64,000 nt of DNA, from NCBI RefSeq assembly GCF_918797505.1, contig NC_092793.1, positions 90,904,411 through 90,968,410 of the forward strand, in the 5' to 3' direction. Positions 1 through 11,040 of the stretch are shown here, one piece after another. This stretch comes from Bemisia tabaci. Lineage: Eukaryota > Arthropoda > Insecta > Hemiptera > Aleyrodidae. Numbering within the stretch: the first letter of the stretch is position 1; each line of letters opens with the position of its first letter. The notes under the pieces are model-generated. The model saw only the letters and a program-made list of their open reading frames with translations, did not search any database and was not told where the DNA came from. Position numbers and translations under genes: made by a program.

Positions 1-329
1 CTGCTACTCGTTAGGGACAAAGTCGGACTTTGGGGTAACTTAGTCCATAATGTGTTAATTTTCTTCCTGACATGCGACCATCAGCGAATAGCAAGACTAG
101 ATTTTCTTTTGGTGGAAAAAAGAGTGAACACATATTCAATCACTATAATACTCTGAAAATGAAAGTTCCTGATTGAATCTGAAGGGACATATTGTCAACT
201 TATCGTCACTTCTTTTGATACTTGGAAAAGAAAGTGGTTGAGTTAAGCTGCACATTTACTCACTAGTAGGATGATATTTTCAGTTTCCATCGCTGAATAC
301 GGGTGGGATTTACTTGAAAATTCATACAA
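1..329. other. unassigned flank
   Basis: AT-rich sequence with no recognisable gene. It ends at the target duplication of the hAT element that follows. Confidence 0.5.
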
Positions 330-337
330 CGCGTGCA

Positions 338-2186
338 CAGGGCCGGATTTAGCTTTTTGCCGCCCCTGGGCAAGCTACATTTTGCCGCCCCTGGGTCTAC
401 AATATTTCGCCACTACATTGTCAACAGTATCCCTCCTTCCCCGCACTCCCAACTTCCCACGCCATCAGTCTCATCTCGTGCGCCGCGTGGGCGCGTGCGC
501 GTAACTACTTCAAAATGTGCCACGAATATACAGGGTGAGCGAAAAGTCCCCGACCCCCCCCCCCCCTCTAACTTTTGAACGAATTGAGCTAAGGAAATGA
601 AACTTTGGGAATGTTCCTATCTCAAAGGGGACCATCTTTTGAGGGGGTCAAAATTTTGATCTCCCCCTCAGGGGGGGACAGGGGCCCCCCAACTTTTTTT
701 TTTCAAATAGCAACCCCTATCTTGTGATACCTCATTCGAAAGAGCATAAAAAACTAAGAAGTTTGGCGCAAACCGCAGATCAATATCTCAATTTTTGACC
801 GAGTTATGATAGGTCAAAGGTCAAATTTGACCTATTTTCAAAAAATCATAACTCCGGTTCAAATTATCGTAAAGAAAAAAATAAAACGGAAAAATTTACC
901 AAATTGTGTTCGCTTTTACGTAAAAATTGCAGAAATCACTTCGATTTAATTTTAAGGGGGGGCTCGGACCCCCAAATACGTCAATTCAAAGGTCATTCAA
1001 TTTTCCTGCGAAATAAGCCAATTTCCTCTAGATTTGCCTCCACATTATCTCAGTAAGGTCAAAATCAGTTCAACATTGCGTTGGCAAGTCCCCAAATTTC
1101 GGGAAAAGTTAAAAAAACAAAATTTAAGGTGATTAAATTTGACCGTTTAAATTCCGTTTTTTTAACTTTTCTCGAAATTTGGGGACTTGCCAACGTAATG
1201 TTGAACTGATTTTGACCTTACTGAGATAATGTGGAGGCAAATCTAGAGGAAATTGGCTTATTTCGCAGGAAAATTGAATGACCTTTGAATTGACGTATTT
1301 GGGGGTCCGAGCCCCCCCTTAAAATTACAGCGAAGTGATTTCTGCAATTTTTACTTAAAAGCGGACACAATTTGGTAAATTTTTCCGTTTTATTTTTTTC
1401 TTTACGATAATTTGAACCGGAGTTATGATTTTTTGACAATAGGTCAAATTTGACCTTTGACCTATCATAACTCGGTCAAAAATTGAGATATTGATCTGCG
1501 GTTTGCGCCAAACTTCTTAGTTTTTGATGCTCTTTCGAATGAGGTATCACAAGATAGGGGTTACTATTTGAAAAAAAAAAGTTGGGGGGCCCCTGGGGGG
1601 GACCAAAATTTTGACCCCCTCAAAAGATGGTCCCCTTTGAGATAGGAACATTCCCAAAGTTTCATTTCCTTAGCTCAATTCGTTCAAAAGTTAGAGGGGG
1701 GGGGGGGTCGGGGACTTTTCGCTCACCCTGTATGAAATGGAATGGATGGATGAGGCAAAAATACAACGTGGAGACAAAGTTGAAGCTAGTGTAGCTCAAT
1801 GTATTACTTACAATGTATTTTCGGAAGATCAGGTTTAAAAGTTTTTCTCCGGGTTTTCAGTTTAACAAAGCTGTCAACCAGAGCATCGACGTCTAAATTG
1901 ATTGTCAAGTCTGCCTCGATGTTAAAAATTGCCGTGCTGTTTAGTTTCCCTTGGGATCACTCCAACGAACGATCATCGTAGCGCTCGAGGCCGGACCTAG
2001 AGGGCGACAGCTTTGTCGCTCCCGTCAACTCCCTTCCTTCATACATTTTGCCGCTCATCTTTTCACTTCGCTCCGTCTCTGTCTCCATTTTTTTCTTTTT
2101 TCTCGCTTTAACTTTCAATTAATCCAGTGCCAAAATTTGCCGCTATGGGCATGTGCCCCAGTGCCCTATAGGTAAATCCGGCCCTG
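338..2186. mobile_element. non-autonomous hAT element (CAGGGCCGG family), interrupted
   Basis: The ends are a 14-bp terminal inverted repeat, CAGGGCCGGATTTA and its complement. The 8-bp target duplication CGCGTGCA is perfect (330-337 and 2187-2194). TIRs of CAGGG type with an 8-bp TSD are diagnostic of hAT transposons. No transposase is readable, so this is a deletion derivative. A 1.2-kb palindromic element (531-1730) sits inside; without it the element is about 650 bp. Related copies lie at 30946-31596 and, truncated, at 11041-11893. The left end repeats the phrase TTTTGCCGCCCCTGGG. Confidence 0.9.
531..1730. mobile_element. 1.2-kb near-perfect palindromic element, copy 1
   Basis: The ends read CAGGGTGAGCGAAAAGTC and its complement, but the inverted repeat runs on through almost the whole element. 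Two arms of about 590 bp meet at a short centre near 1120-1145. TA flanks both ends (529-530 and 1731-1732), and the homologous hAT copy near 31150 lacks the insertion. No coding capacity is visible. It contains runs of C and G and repeated GGTCAAATTTGACC. A TA duplication suggests a Tc1/mariner-like mobiliser, which is inference. A second near-identical copy is at 32477-33679. Confidence 0.88.
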
Positions 2187-2194
2187 CGCGTGCA

Positions 2195-2625
2195 CAGAAG
2201 TAAATTTAATGCACAAGGGTTTCCAGGGGTTGCGCGCAATTAGCGGCTCTCCGTCTGAGTGTAAATACCTTCATTCCAGATATAAATATCACATGACTTT
2301 GATGCGCTGAATCAGAATTTGACCTCCGATTTTCTCTAAAAAATCATTTGTATAAATCATCGTAATTTTTTCACATAAATCTCAAATTGTCATAAGATTG
2401 ACTTGGATGCAAACCATGCACGTACATTGCATAAATGCATGAACAGTTTATGCAAAACTAAGCTCATTTTTATTTTTTTGACACCATCCCCCCAACAAAA
2501 AATTTAAAAAAAGTTAAATGATAAAATGAACTTAATCCAAAATTAATTTGTAAAATAAAGATATCGAAATAAAGATTCAGTGACGACTTTTCTTTATGTT
2601 GATTTGTCGGGAAAGGCGAATCGGG
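2195..2625. other. unassigned AT-rich stretch
   Basis: There is no recognisable gene or repeat boundary here. Short frames on both strands look random. Confidence 0.4.
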
Positions 2626-2928
2626 CATAGAGAAAAAAAGGAGGTGTTTGCATCTTGAGGTGTGTTTACCCTGTGACGTAGGTCGGCACAAACTGGCCAG
2701 CGAAATCCGGAATTCAAAGTATGAAAAACGGACCATAATGTCTGATTTTTTTTTGCTTCAATCAGCGCATGGTGTAATTTCAAGCTTTTTTTTTTAGAGA
2801 GAATTACTTTTTTTCGTAAATTACACCATTTCCAAGGAAAATCGATGATAAAACTCGTCGTACCGACCTACGTCATCAAGAAAAGTCCAAGATGCCCGAA
2901 ATGCAAACACCTCCTTTTTTTCTCTATG
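2626..2928. mobile_element. MULE-like MITE (CATAGAGAAA family), copy 1
   Basis: Inverted ends: CATAGAGAAAAAAAGGAGGT on the left, the complement on the right. The 9-bp flanks CGAATCGGG and TGAATCAGG differ at two positions, a decayed 9-bp duplication. The second copy (15253-16006) has a perfect 9-bp TSD, which supports assignment to Mutator-like elements. The interior is a weaker inverted repeat around TGTAATTT/AAATTACA with no ORF of note. Confidence 0.75.
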
Positions 2929-3170
2929 TGAATCAGGTACTTAATAATGTTAAAGAGCGGGGGGGGGGGGGGGGTTGTTGCAATATTGTCATATTAAGAA
3001 CAGTTCAAGGAATGCAAGGTTGTTCAGAAAATGATGACCACAGATAAAGTAGCGATTTAGAATGAGTTATAATATAAAAAATGCTAAAAACAGAATTCGA
3101 AGCTACGATGACAGTAAACGAAAATTAAACAAAAACTCTTTCTCAAATATTTCAGATGAAGATGGCACTA
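2929..3170. other. unassigned spacer with G run
   Basis: Low-information sequence containing a long G run (about 2960-2975). No gene is seen. Confidence 0.4.
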
Positions 3171-4413
3171 TACAGGGTGTCCCAAAAGTCCGTACCCCCT
3201 GATAACTTTTGAACGGTTAGAGATAAAAAAACGAAACTTAGGGAATATCTCTATCTCTATGGGGACAATCTTGTAGGAGGGTCAAAATTTTTGCCCCCTC
3301 CTCGGGGGGCGGCCCTCCAACTTTCCTTTGAAGGGTAGCCCCTCTTTTGTGATACATCATTGGAAAGATCGTTAAAAACTAAGAATTTCGGCGCACACCG
3401 CAAATCAATGTCTTCATTTTTGACCGAGTAATGATAGGATAGGATAAAGGTCAATTTTGACCTCTTTTCAAAAAAACATAACTCCCCCTAGTAGCAGGTT
3501 TATATAAAAAAAATTTTGACGAAAGTATACCACTCGTATAACGGTTAAGTAACGGGATGTGCAAAGGAAACCGCCGTCGTATAACCGTTATCAATCAAAT
3601 AATTTTTTAAATTGCGCGAATAACCTTTAGAATTAGTAGTCCAGTCAATCTAGCATTTTTCATGGAAAATCTATGTATAGAAGGTTTTTTTGCGGAAACA
3701 TGTTGCATTAGGCTACCAGAACAACATATCAAAAGTTTACCAAAATCGGCCGTCCGCTAAGGCCGCCATCTTGAAAAAAGGGGGGGCGGGGGGCCAAAAT
3801 ACGCCGCCGGCGACCGGTTTTTAGCTTATATCTTGAAAAATATCGATCCCACGGAAAAATGTCACTGAACCTTTTAAAAAGATCTTAAAATTTCCTATTA
3901 GAAACACTATACATTTATCAAATTGCGACTTCTGGTTCGTGAGATATGGCGGTAGTTTCCTGCGGCTAGGAAAGTCAAATCTTGCGAGAAATCGCGTTTT
4001 TTCAACAAAATCTGTTATTATCTTAAAAACGGCGAGTCTGAGGCAAAAAAGTGTTCTCACCGGAATGAAAGAGCATAAAATTTCCATGCTAAAAATGATT
4101 ATGAATTCACTAGGGGGTCCGCCCCCGGAGCGCTATGCGGTCCGAACCAACGGCGGCTACTATGCGGTGAGGCTCGGCTTGGCCGCGCCATGAATTGTTG
4201 CGGTCCAAGATGAAACTGCTTCACTTTTTTGGTAGATTTACGGCGAGGGTAAGTCATATTATCCATTTAAATATGTGATAATTTCCTTTTATTATGAACC
4301 CCCCCCCTCCCCCTCCCCCTTTAGGTCATGCATGTTGTATAGTTAATACATGTCAACGGTCGCGCTTGAAGATAATGTTATTATTTTATGCTTTCTTATT
4401 CAAATACAATTTG

Positions 4414-5700
4414 TCAAACAACAAATCCTCTTTTTTCAAAGTAATTAAAAGGTAATGAATTAATACAAAATATAGAAAGAGGGAGTTTAAATTCATCCTC
4501 TGCTTCCTCTTCGATCAGTGTTTCTGTTTGATTGCTGCATCCCAAGCCGGAACAATGTAGACAAATGTCACTGCATGGTAGACCAGCTCTCTTACAAGAG
4601 CAGCAGTTACTACAGCCTTTCGAACATGTACATGAGATGATTTGTAAAAGTTCTTGGGGGGGGGGGGGGGGCGGATTGAGCATAGGCACAAGGAGAAGCC
4701 TGAGTTCCGAAAATTTCCGCCCCCATTCCTTGGGATTCCGTTTTCTTCCTCTCCAGAGTTGAACTTGATAATATACACGTAAGAAGTGTTGTTTGCACGC
4801 ATCTGAAGTTGGAGGCAACGTTTGCAGTTTCACCTCAGTTTTTTGCCTTGCCAAAGCACGATTAAAACATTGAAATCTGCATTTGTTCAAAGCAGTAACT
4901 GATTTTTCAGCACCACACAGCAAAAGAACAAGTTGCTCACCCGCTTGAAAAAGCTCATCTACGGTGCAGTCGGTTTCATCAAATTTCTCAGCAATACAAG
5001 AGACTTCGCCACATTTTTCTAACAGTTTAATAAATTTGCCTTTGCCCTTGCCACGAAATGCTGAAGTGGTATCACATCCACTGACGGCATGGATAAACAG
5101 AATGCTGTTCTTCAAATTTACATTCGATGTTCGCAATTGATTTGAGCTAAAAATTTGGGCTGCATATTTGCCCTTGTTTGAGTGATAGGACGTCGCTTGA
5201 TGCAGGCGTCAAAGCTATCATTAGAACAAGGAGGTCGATGTCTTCACCAACGATTAGAGTACCCATATTGAGAGAGTATGGCCACTGGTGTTACCACCTC
5301 TGATTGGCTCAGCCATCTTAGGCTGAATGGAGTCCTTAGGACCGAAAAATGGCGGACGCCATAAATTAATGTGATGCAAAATGATTCAAAATGTAGTTTT
5401 CTTTGCTTATTGTAACGACAAATTAACCCAAATGCACTATTGCGATTCTTTACATATTTTTAAGGCTAATCGTGAACTTGTTTCTTCGTTCCTCTCGGCA
5501 GACTGATTGCTTCATTTACGATGAGAGTATCCGCATCGTCCTCTGCTTGAGATACTTTAACTTGACTCCCTGTAGTAAAGTGTTTCGATAGCAAGCAAAT
5601 CAAACGCGCCTCATTCTTTTCATTATAAATAGAATAGAAGCAAGTCCTGCGGGCCACGGATAGAGGACTGTCCTCAGAAAAAATTAAGGCAGGACATTTC
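4414..5700 (-). pseudogene. transposon-borne cysteine-rich (CXC-like) ORF, broken
   Basis: Read on the minus strand. A 5' piece (about 5466-5657) contains AEDDADTLIV. A foreign insert follows (5255-5465). The frame then resumes with GEDIDLLVLM near 5240 and continues openly from about 5160 to 4414, with HAVSGCDTTSAFRGKGKGKF, LPPTSDACKQHFLRVYYQVQ and a cysteine cluster (CTCSKGCSNCCSCKRAG then CSDICLHCSGLGCSN). I recall this combination from repeated transposon-associated proteins of arthropods and cnidarians; the cysteine cluster resembles a tesmin/TSO1 CXC fold. The DAD and DID motifs could belong to a nuclease-like fold, which is inference. No ATG opens the downstream part, and the C-terminus runs into the inverted arm. 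Confidence 0.6.
5255..5472. mobile_element. truncated E-family (hAT) copy inside element S
   Basis: Begins TAGAGTACCCATATTGAG and matches the left half of the intact E copies at 32274 and 35630. The right half is missing, and no target duplication remains. It disrupts the cysteine-rich ORF on the other strand. Confidence 0.7.
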
Positions 5701-6845
5701 TTAAAGCTATAACGTCGTCACCTTTCAACGCTTTTTGTAGAATCTGTTGCGCTTTTTGTTCGTATCCATCAAAAACAATTGAACCTTCAAGACCATCATG
5801 CTTTTCAACATATAGGTATTAATAAACGATTCCACCGCTTAAGGTAATAAACGAAGAAATGCTTGTCTTATTCCTATTTCTATATTTTGTATTAATTCAT
5901 TACCTTTTAGTTACTTTGAAAAAAGAGGATTTGTTGTTTGACAAATTGTATTTGAATAAGAAAGCATAAAATAATAACATTATCTTCAAGCGCGACCGTT
6001 GACATGTATTAACTATACAACATGCATGACCTAAAGGGGGAGGGGGGGGGGGGGTTCATAATAAAAGGAAATTAGCACAAATTTAAATGGATAATATGAC
6101 TTACCCTCGCCGTAAAGCTACCAAAAAAGTGAAGCAGTTTCATCTTGGACCGCAACAATTCGTGGCGCGGCCAAGCCGAGCCTCACCGCATAGTAGCCGC
6201 CGTTGGTCCGGACCGCATAGCGCTCCGGGGGCGGACCCCCTAGTGAATTCATAATCATTTTTAGCATGGAAATTTTATGCTCTTTCATTCCGGTGAGAAC
6301 ACTTTTTTGCCTCAGACTCGCCGTTTTTAAGATAATAACAGATTTTGTTGAAAAAACGCGATTTCTCGCAAGATTTGACTTTCCTAGCCGCAGGAAACTA
6401 CCGCCATATCTCACGAACCAGAAGTCGCAATTTGATAAATGTATCGTGTTTCTAATAGGAAATTTTAAGATCTTTTTAAAAGGTTCAGTGACATTTTTCC
6501 GTGGGATCGATATTTTTCAAGATATAAGCTAAAAACCGGTCGCCCGCCCCCCCTTTTTTCAAGATGGCGGCCTTAGCGGACGGCCGATTTTGGTAAACTT
6601 TTGATATGTTGTTCTGGTAGCCTAATGCAACATGTTTCCGCAAAAAAACCTTCTATATATGGATTTTCCCAGATGACCCTTATTTAGAGCTAAATTGACT
6701 GGACTATAGTTTATATAGAAGTTATTTGTAAAAATGCTTTATATAACCGTTATACTTCAGTTATACGTATTTTTTATAAGTACGCTCTTTGTATGTATTT
6801 TATACAACCGTTATATTTTGATTATACATTCGTTATATATAAATA

Positions 6846-7348
6846 CAGTGGACTCTCGATAATTCGAAAACCTCGTTAATTCGAAGGAAAGTCTGTTTCC
6901 CTTGAAAATCTCTCGATAATTCGAAGAAAATCAATGTATTTTTCTCCCCTCGTTAATTCGAAATTTTAAAGCTGGCTTAGCCCTCTATAATTCGAAATTG
7001 CGACGAAAATTCTCTCTGTAATTCGAAATGTGGGAAGTAAGTATGGCCCTCCCTCTATAATTCGAAATAAGACGGTACATTCCCTCTACAATTCGAAGTC
7101 AACTGTTCATGTTCCTGGGTGTCTGAAAGAGCTTGACCTTTGAGCTAAAGACCTTTAGGCGTAAATCCGTCCATTTGCCCCTCTATAATTCGAATTCAGA
7201 TGGCGCCTTCCCTCTATAATTCGAACCTCTCTAATTCGAAATTTTTCTACATGGAATCTCTTTAATTCGAACTCTCTTAATTTCGAAACCTCGCTAATTC
7301 GAAGAAAAAGCCGATTCCCTTCAATTTCGAATTATCGAGAGTCCACTG
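6846..7348. mobile_element. pogo/Tigger-like MITE with dense AATTCGAA repeats
   Basis: Ends: CAGTGGACTCTCGATAATTC and complement, flanked by TA (6844-6845, 7349-7350). Such TIRs with a TA duplication are typical of pogo/Tigger (Tc1/mariner superfamily) elements. The whole interior consists of more than fifteen spaced copies of ATAATTCGAA or TAATTCGAA, far more than the TIRs alone require. No ORF. Confidence 0.85.
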
Positions 7349-8314
7349 TACGCTCTTTATATAACGGTTATACTTCGTTTATATACTGTGAATTTAGCTC
7401 TGCTACTAGGGCCGGTTCAAATTATCGGAGAGAAAAAAATAAAAGGGGAAAATTTACCAAACTGTAAGCACATTTAAGTAAAAATCACTGCTATCACTGC
7501 AAAGTAATTTGAAGGGGGGGGGGGGGGGGTTCGGATCCCCAAATACGTCAATTCAAGGGTCATTCGATTTTCCCTCGCAATGACCCAATTTGCCCCAACT
7601 ATGCCTCAACATTATCTCCGTAAGTTCATAATTAGTTCAACATTGCGTTTTAAAGTCCACAAATTTCGGGCAAAGTTAAAAAAAAAAAAAAAAAATGTAG
7701 TGATTCAATTTGACCGTTTAAATTACTTTTTTTTTAACTTTGCCCGAAATTTGCGGACTTAAAAACGCAATGTTGAACTAATTATGAACTTACTGAGATA
7801 TTGTTGAGGCAAAGTTAGGGAAAATTGGGTCATTTCGAGGGAAAATCGAATGACCCTTGAACTGACGTATTTTGGGGTCCGAACCCCACCTTCAAATTAC
7901 TTTGCAGTGATATCTGTGATTTTTACTTAAAGGTGCTTACAGTTTGGTAAATTTTCCCGCTTTATTTTTTTCTCTACGATAATTTGAACCGGAGTTATAA
8001 TTTTTGGAAAATAGGTCAAATTTGACCTTTGACCGATCATAACTCGGTAAAAAATTAAGATACTGATTTGCGGTTTGCGCCAAAATTCTTGATTTTTAAC
8101 GGCCTTTTCAATGGTGTATCACAAGGTAGGTGTTACCACTTGAACAAAAAAAGTTCAGGGCCTCCTCCCCCGAGGGAGGGGCAAAAATTTTGACCCTCCT
8201 AGATGATCCCCTTTAAGATAGAGGCATTCCCAAAGTTTCGTTTTTCTATCTCAAACCGTTCAAAAATTATCGGGGGGGAGGGGGGGGGGGTGCGGATTTT
8301 TGGGACACCCTGTA

Positions 8315-8841
8315 GAAGTTCTTAGAAAAATGTGATGAATATTGTACAATTAATAAATCAAAACGCTTTACGTTATCTGGTTACTTGGTATCACTGGTGA
8401 GAAATGACATTCCGAAAATGCAAGAATGCACTTAGATCTATTTAATTTCAAAATGAATTTTAGTCTCAAAAAATGACTCTCAAGAAACTAGTCTAGAGAT
8501 GGACGAAATTAAAATTATTCTGTTGATAACGAGACAGAATTATATGCTTTCCCGTCCCTGACTGAAAATCAACAATGAATAAATATTCGGGGAGTAAGGA
8601 ATTTTATGGCAGCAACTTAAATAAGTACTTTCTAGGATCAAAAAGATTATTTTTAAAGATAAAGCTGAGGAACCGAAAACTTTTCAAAAAATCTCAAAAA
8701 ATAGGGGGAACCAAAATTGCTTTGAGACGATCAGCTTTACAAAGATCCATAGAGACTACTTACGTGGGCCTCTGTTGGTGCCATACTGCTTAGCACTGCT
8801 GTTTAGACTACAACTATAGGAGCTTTTTAAGGCAAATAATT
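8315..8841. other. unassigned stretch
   Basis: AT-rich, with no recognisable gene. The longest frame (about 8575-8793) has a lysine- and asparagine-rich composition expected from AT-rich noise. Confidence 0.4.
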
Positions 8842-8978
8842 TGATTACATTTTGCAATAAGGAACCAATATTTCTGGCCCACTTTAGAAACAGCGTACAT
8901 GCCATTGGTTTCACTATACAGATATGTGATTTTACGGGAGAGCCAGAAATGGTGGTTCCTTATCGTAAAATGTAATCC
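8842..8978. mobile_element. 137-bp hairpin MITE (V family), copy 1
   Basis: A near-palindrome whose arms include ATTACATTTTGC and ATAAGGAACC with their complements. It is flanked by AATT on both sides (8838-8841, 8979-8982). A second copy at 45911-46048 is 138 bp and carries another 4-bp duplication. The superfamily is unclear. Confidence 0.7.
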
Positions 8979-8982
8979 AATT

Positions 8983-9359
8983 AAGTATTTCTGGGGCAAA
9001 CACGTAGTCACAGATGAAATTCAAATTTGGTCGAAAAAGCAGGCAGAACCAAAAAATTTTCATTTAGTTACCTTAATAAGGATTCATAGAAGCTACTTAA
9101 GCACGTTATTGGTGGTGTCACATGCCTCGAAAAATTTTAAGACTACTGCGGATTGATTAATTGCTAGCCTTGCCAAAAAGCATCATTTTAACCACCGACT
9201 AGTGGACTTGATAAATTCTATTTCTCGAGAAAAAGCAAACCAAAGCACAAAATATTTCTATTGTAGCTTCCCAAGGATGTGTAAAAGGTACCTAAAGGTG
9301 TCTCCACTACTGACTTGTAGTGACTTTTTTATAAAATGAAAGTATTTTGAAAAAATCGG
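8983..9359. other. unassigned stretch
   Basis: No recognisable gene, RNA or repeat boundary. Confidence 0.4.
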
Positions 9360-10661
9360 TAGGGGAGAATCGGGTAATGAGAGACTAACAGGGTAAAGAG
9401 AGACCTACCCCCCTACTTCTGAGCTCCCTGTTTGAGTAAAAAAATTGAAAAAATCAGGGTACATTCGTTACCTTATGAGAACTTATTACCCAAAGTTTCA
9501 TTTCTATCACTGCAAAAGAAAGTACTTTTTTTAATTTTTATTTTTTTTCGCATTTTTCATGTCTCTCTTTACCATTACAGACAAAAGAGAGACCTGGTCT
9601 GGATTCCCTCTTATATTGCATAGGAAAAATATGGTAGGGCAATGAGAGTGTTCTACTAATAGAGTTTGATTACCATTTCAAATTTCAGATCAATCGGACC
9701 AAATCTGAATGAGTTACGGGGTTTTGAAATTTGACCATGGGAAGTTCACAATATCAATTCAAAAATTGAAATTTCAAATTTTTATCAAAGAGACAGAAAA
9801 AAGCAAAAATAGGGCTTAAATATAATCTAAATGGTATATAATGAAATTAAACATCAAAAAGTTGCTTCAGAGAAGATTTTGGCCTTGAAATTATGATAAA
9901 ATTGGCCAGTGGAGTGGTTTCAGGGTAGGTACCAGTTATAAAATTTGATTTTTTCCTGATCTATTCTGATGTTAGAGGAATAATTGTCTGCTTAGCTGGC
10001 ATTTTGACACTTGTCTCCAGGTCATATTTATCTAGAACATTGTGCAGAGGCACCTTGTTGAATGTGTGGGGGAGGGAGATTAGATAGTTAAAATTTCATT
10101 AGTTTTGGAACCCTCTACTTCTGGAGCAGAACTCATATATTTACTTTGAATTTGGAAGCCTTGAATCTTGTTTCTGTTGTCTTTCACTTATGTTTTTCCC
10201 AGTGAAACGAATCGAAACTGAAAACCTCTCAATACCCTGGAGAAAAAAAATCCCAAGTCTCTCTTTATCCTGGAAAAAGTATGACCCAGGATAAAGAGAG
10301 ACTTTTCCTGCCAGACTTGAAAATTTGTAAATGGCATAAAACAAAAAATATAGTCATATAGTACATATCCTAAGCTACAAAATGGTACAATTTTTTTTCT
10401 TTTTGGAGTAAAATTTACTTTCCAAAATCCACGAAAACTGCGGCACGGAACGAACTTAAAAACACAGTTCAAAAAAGAGGTTCTGTTTACATGCACTTCC
10501 CGCGGTCCGTTATCGTCCGATCCGGTCGGGAATTTGTGCAAGAACGTATAAATGGACCAAGAGTCCATTTCTTCTGGTTTCATTAATTAAATCTCAAACA
10601 GGCAGCAGCAGGAGCAAAAGTCTCCCATTACCCCGGTCTCTCTTTACCCGGTTCTCCTCTA
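9360..10661. mobile_element. 1.3-kb TIR element (TAGGGGAGAATCGGG family)
   Basis: Imperfect inverted ends: TAGGGGAGAATCGGGTAA on the left, and on the right the complement of TAGAGGAGAACCGGGTAA. Both are followed by repeated GAGAGAC blocks. The duplication may be TA, if TA is counted outside the element. Related GTAAAGAGAGACC phrases recur inside (about 9390-9600, 10255-10300). No transposase is recognisable. Confidence 0.65.
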
Positions 10662-11040
10662 TTTTTTATGAAAAATATCCCATTTTTGGTGAAAAATAGC
10701 CTATTTTTTTATGAAAAATAGGTATCCAACTTTTACCTGGGGTAGAATGCCTCAGGAAAAATTGTAATTAGTGCGCTACAATTCTTTTAGAGTAATCTAC
10801 AAAATGGTACATCGAAGAACTCTGAGAGACAATTTCATGATTCAGGAGAGGCTCCAAATGCTTTGATAGAGATAGGCACTTTATGGGTTAGAAAATACAT
10901 ATTCGACTACTTGCACAGTTTGTGACGTTTTTGAAGGGACTACAATATTTTTTCAAGCATACAAGGTGTTGTTTATGATCCATAGATACTATTTTTACCA
11001 ATTTTGACTAAAAAAAAAAATGTCGTCTAATTTCAGAAAA
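10662..11040. other. unassigned stretch with TATGAAAAATA repeats
   Basis: Contains three close copies of a TTTATGAAAAATA-like phrase at about 10660-10730. No gene is seen. Confidence 0.4.

Larger units (their letters stand above)
3486..7411. mobile_element. element S: 3.9-kb transposon with long inverted arms
   Basis: The TIR is CCCTAGTAGCAG and its complement. Other copies of the host element read AACTCCGGTTC with no gap; here CC appears on both sides, so the duplication is probably only 2 bp. Subterminal DNA is packed with ATAACGGTTAT-like motifs. Two arms of about 800 bp (about 3690-4482 and 5878-6680) are inverted copies flanking a decayed coding core. A pogo-like MITE (6846-7348) has landed in the right end. 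I cannot assign a superfamily. Confidence 0.75.
3173..8312. mobile_element. palindromic TA-TSD element (CAGGGTGTCCC type), interrupted
   Basis: The ends read CAGGGTGTCCCAAAAGTC and the near-complement, flanked by TA (3171-3172, 8313-8314). Removing the internal element S (3486-7411) leaves about 1.2 kb, again almost wholly palindromic, with its centre near 7700. It shares design and short motifs with the 531-1730 copy (GACCGAGTTATGATAGG, GGTTCAAATTATCG) but is a diverged subfamily. No ORF belongs to the outer element. Confidence 0.82.

Noticed and set aside
3821..6532. Matching 88-codon frames at 3821-4087 and 6266-6532
   Set aside because: Identical because they lie in the two inverted arms of element S. 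Duplicated noise is not independent evidence of coding.
10188..10583. 131-codon minus-strand frame in the TAGGGGAG element
   Set aside because: No domain, AT-rich composition, and it opens without a convincing start. It could be a decayed remnant, but nothing supports a call.
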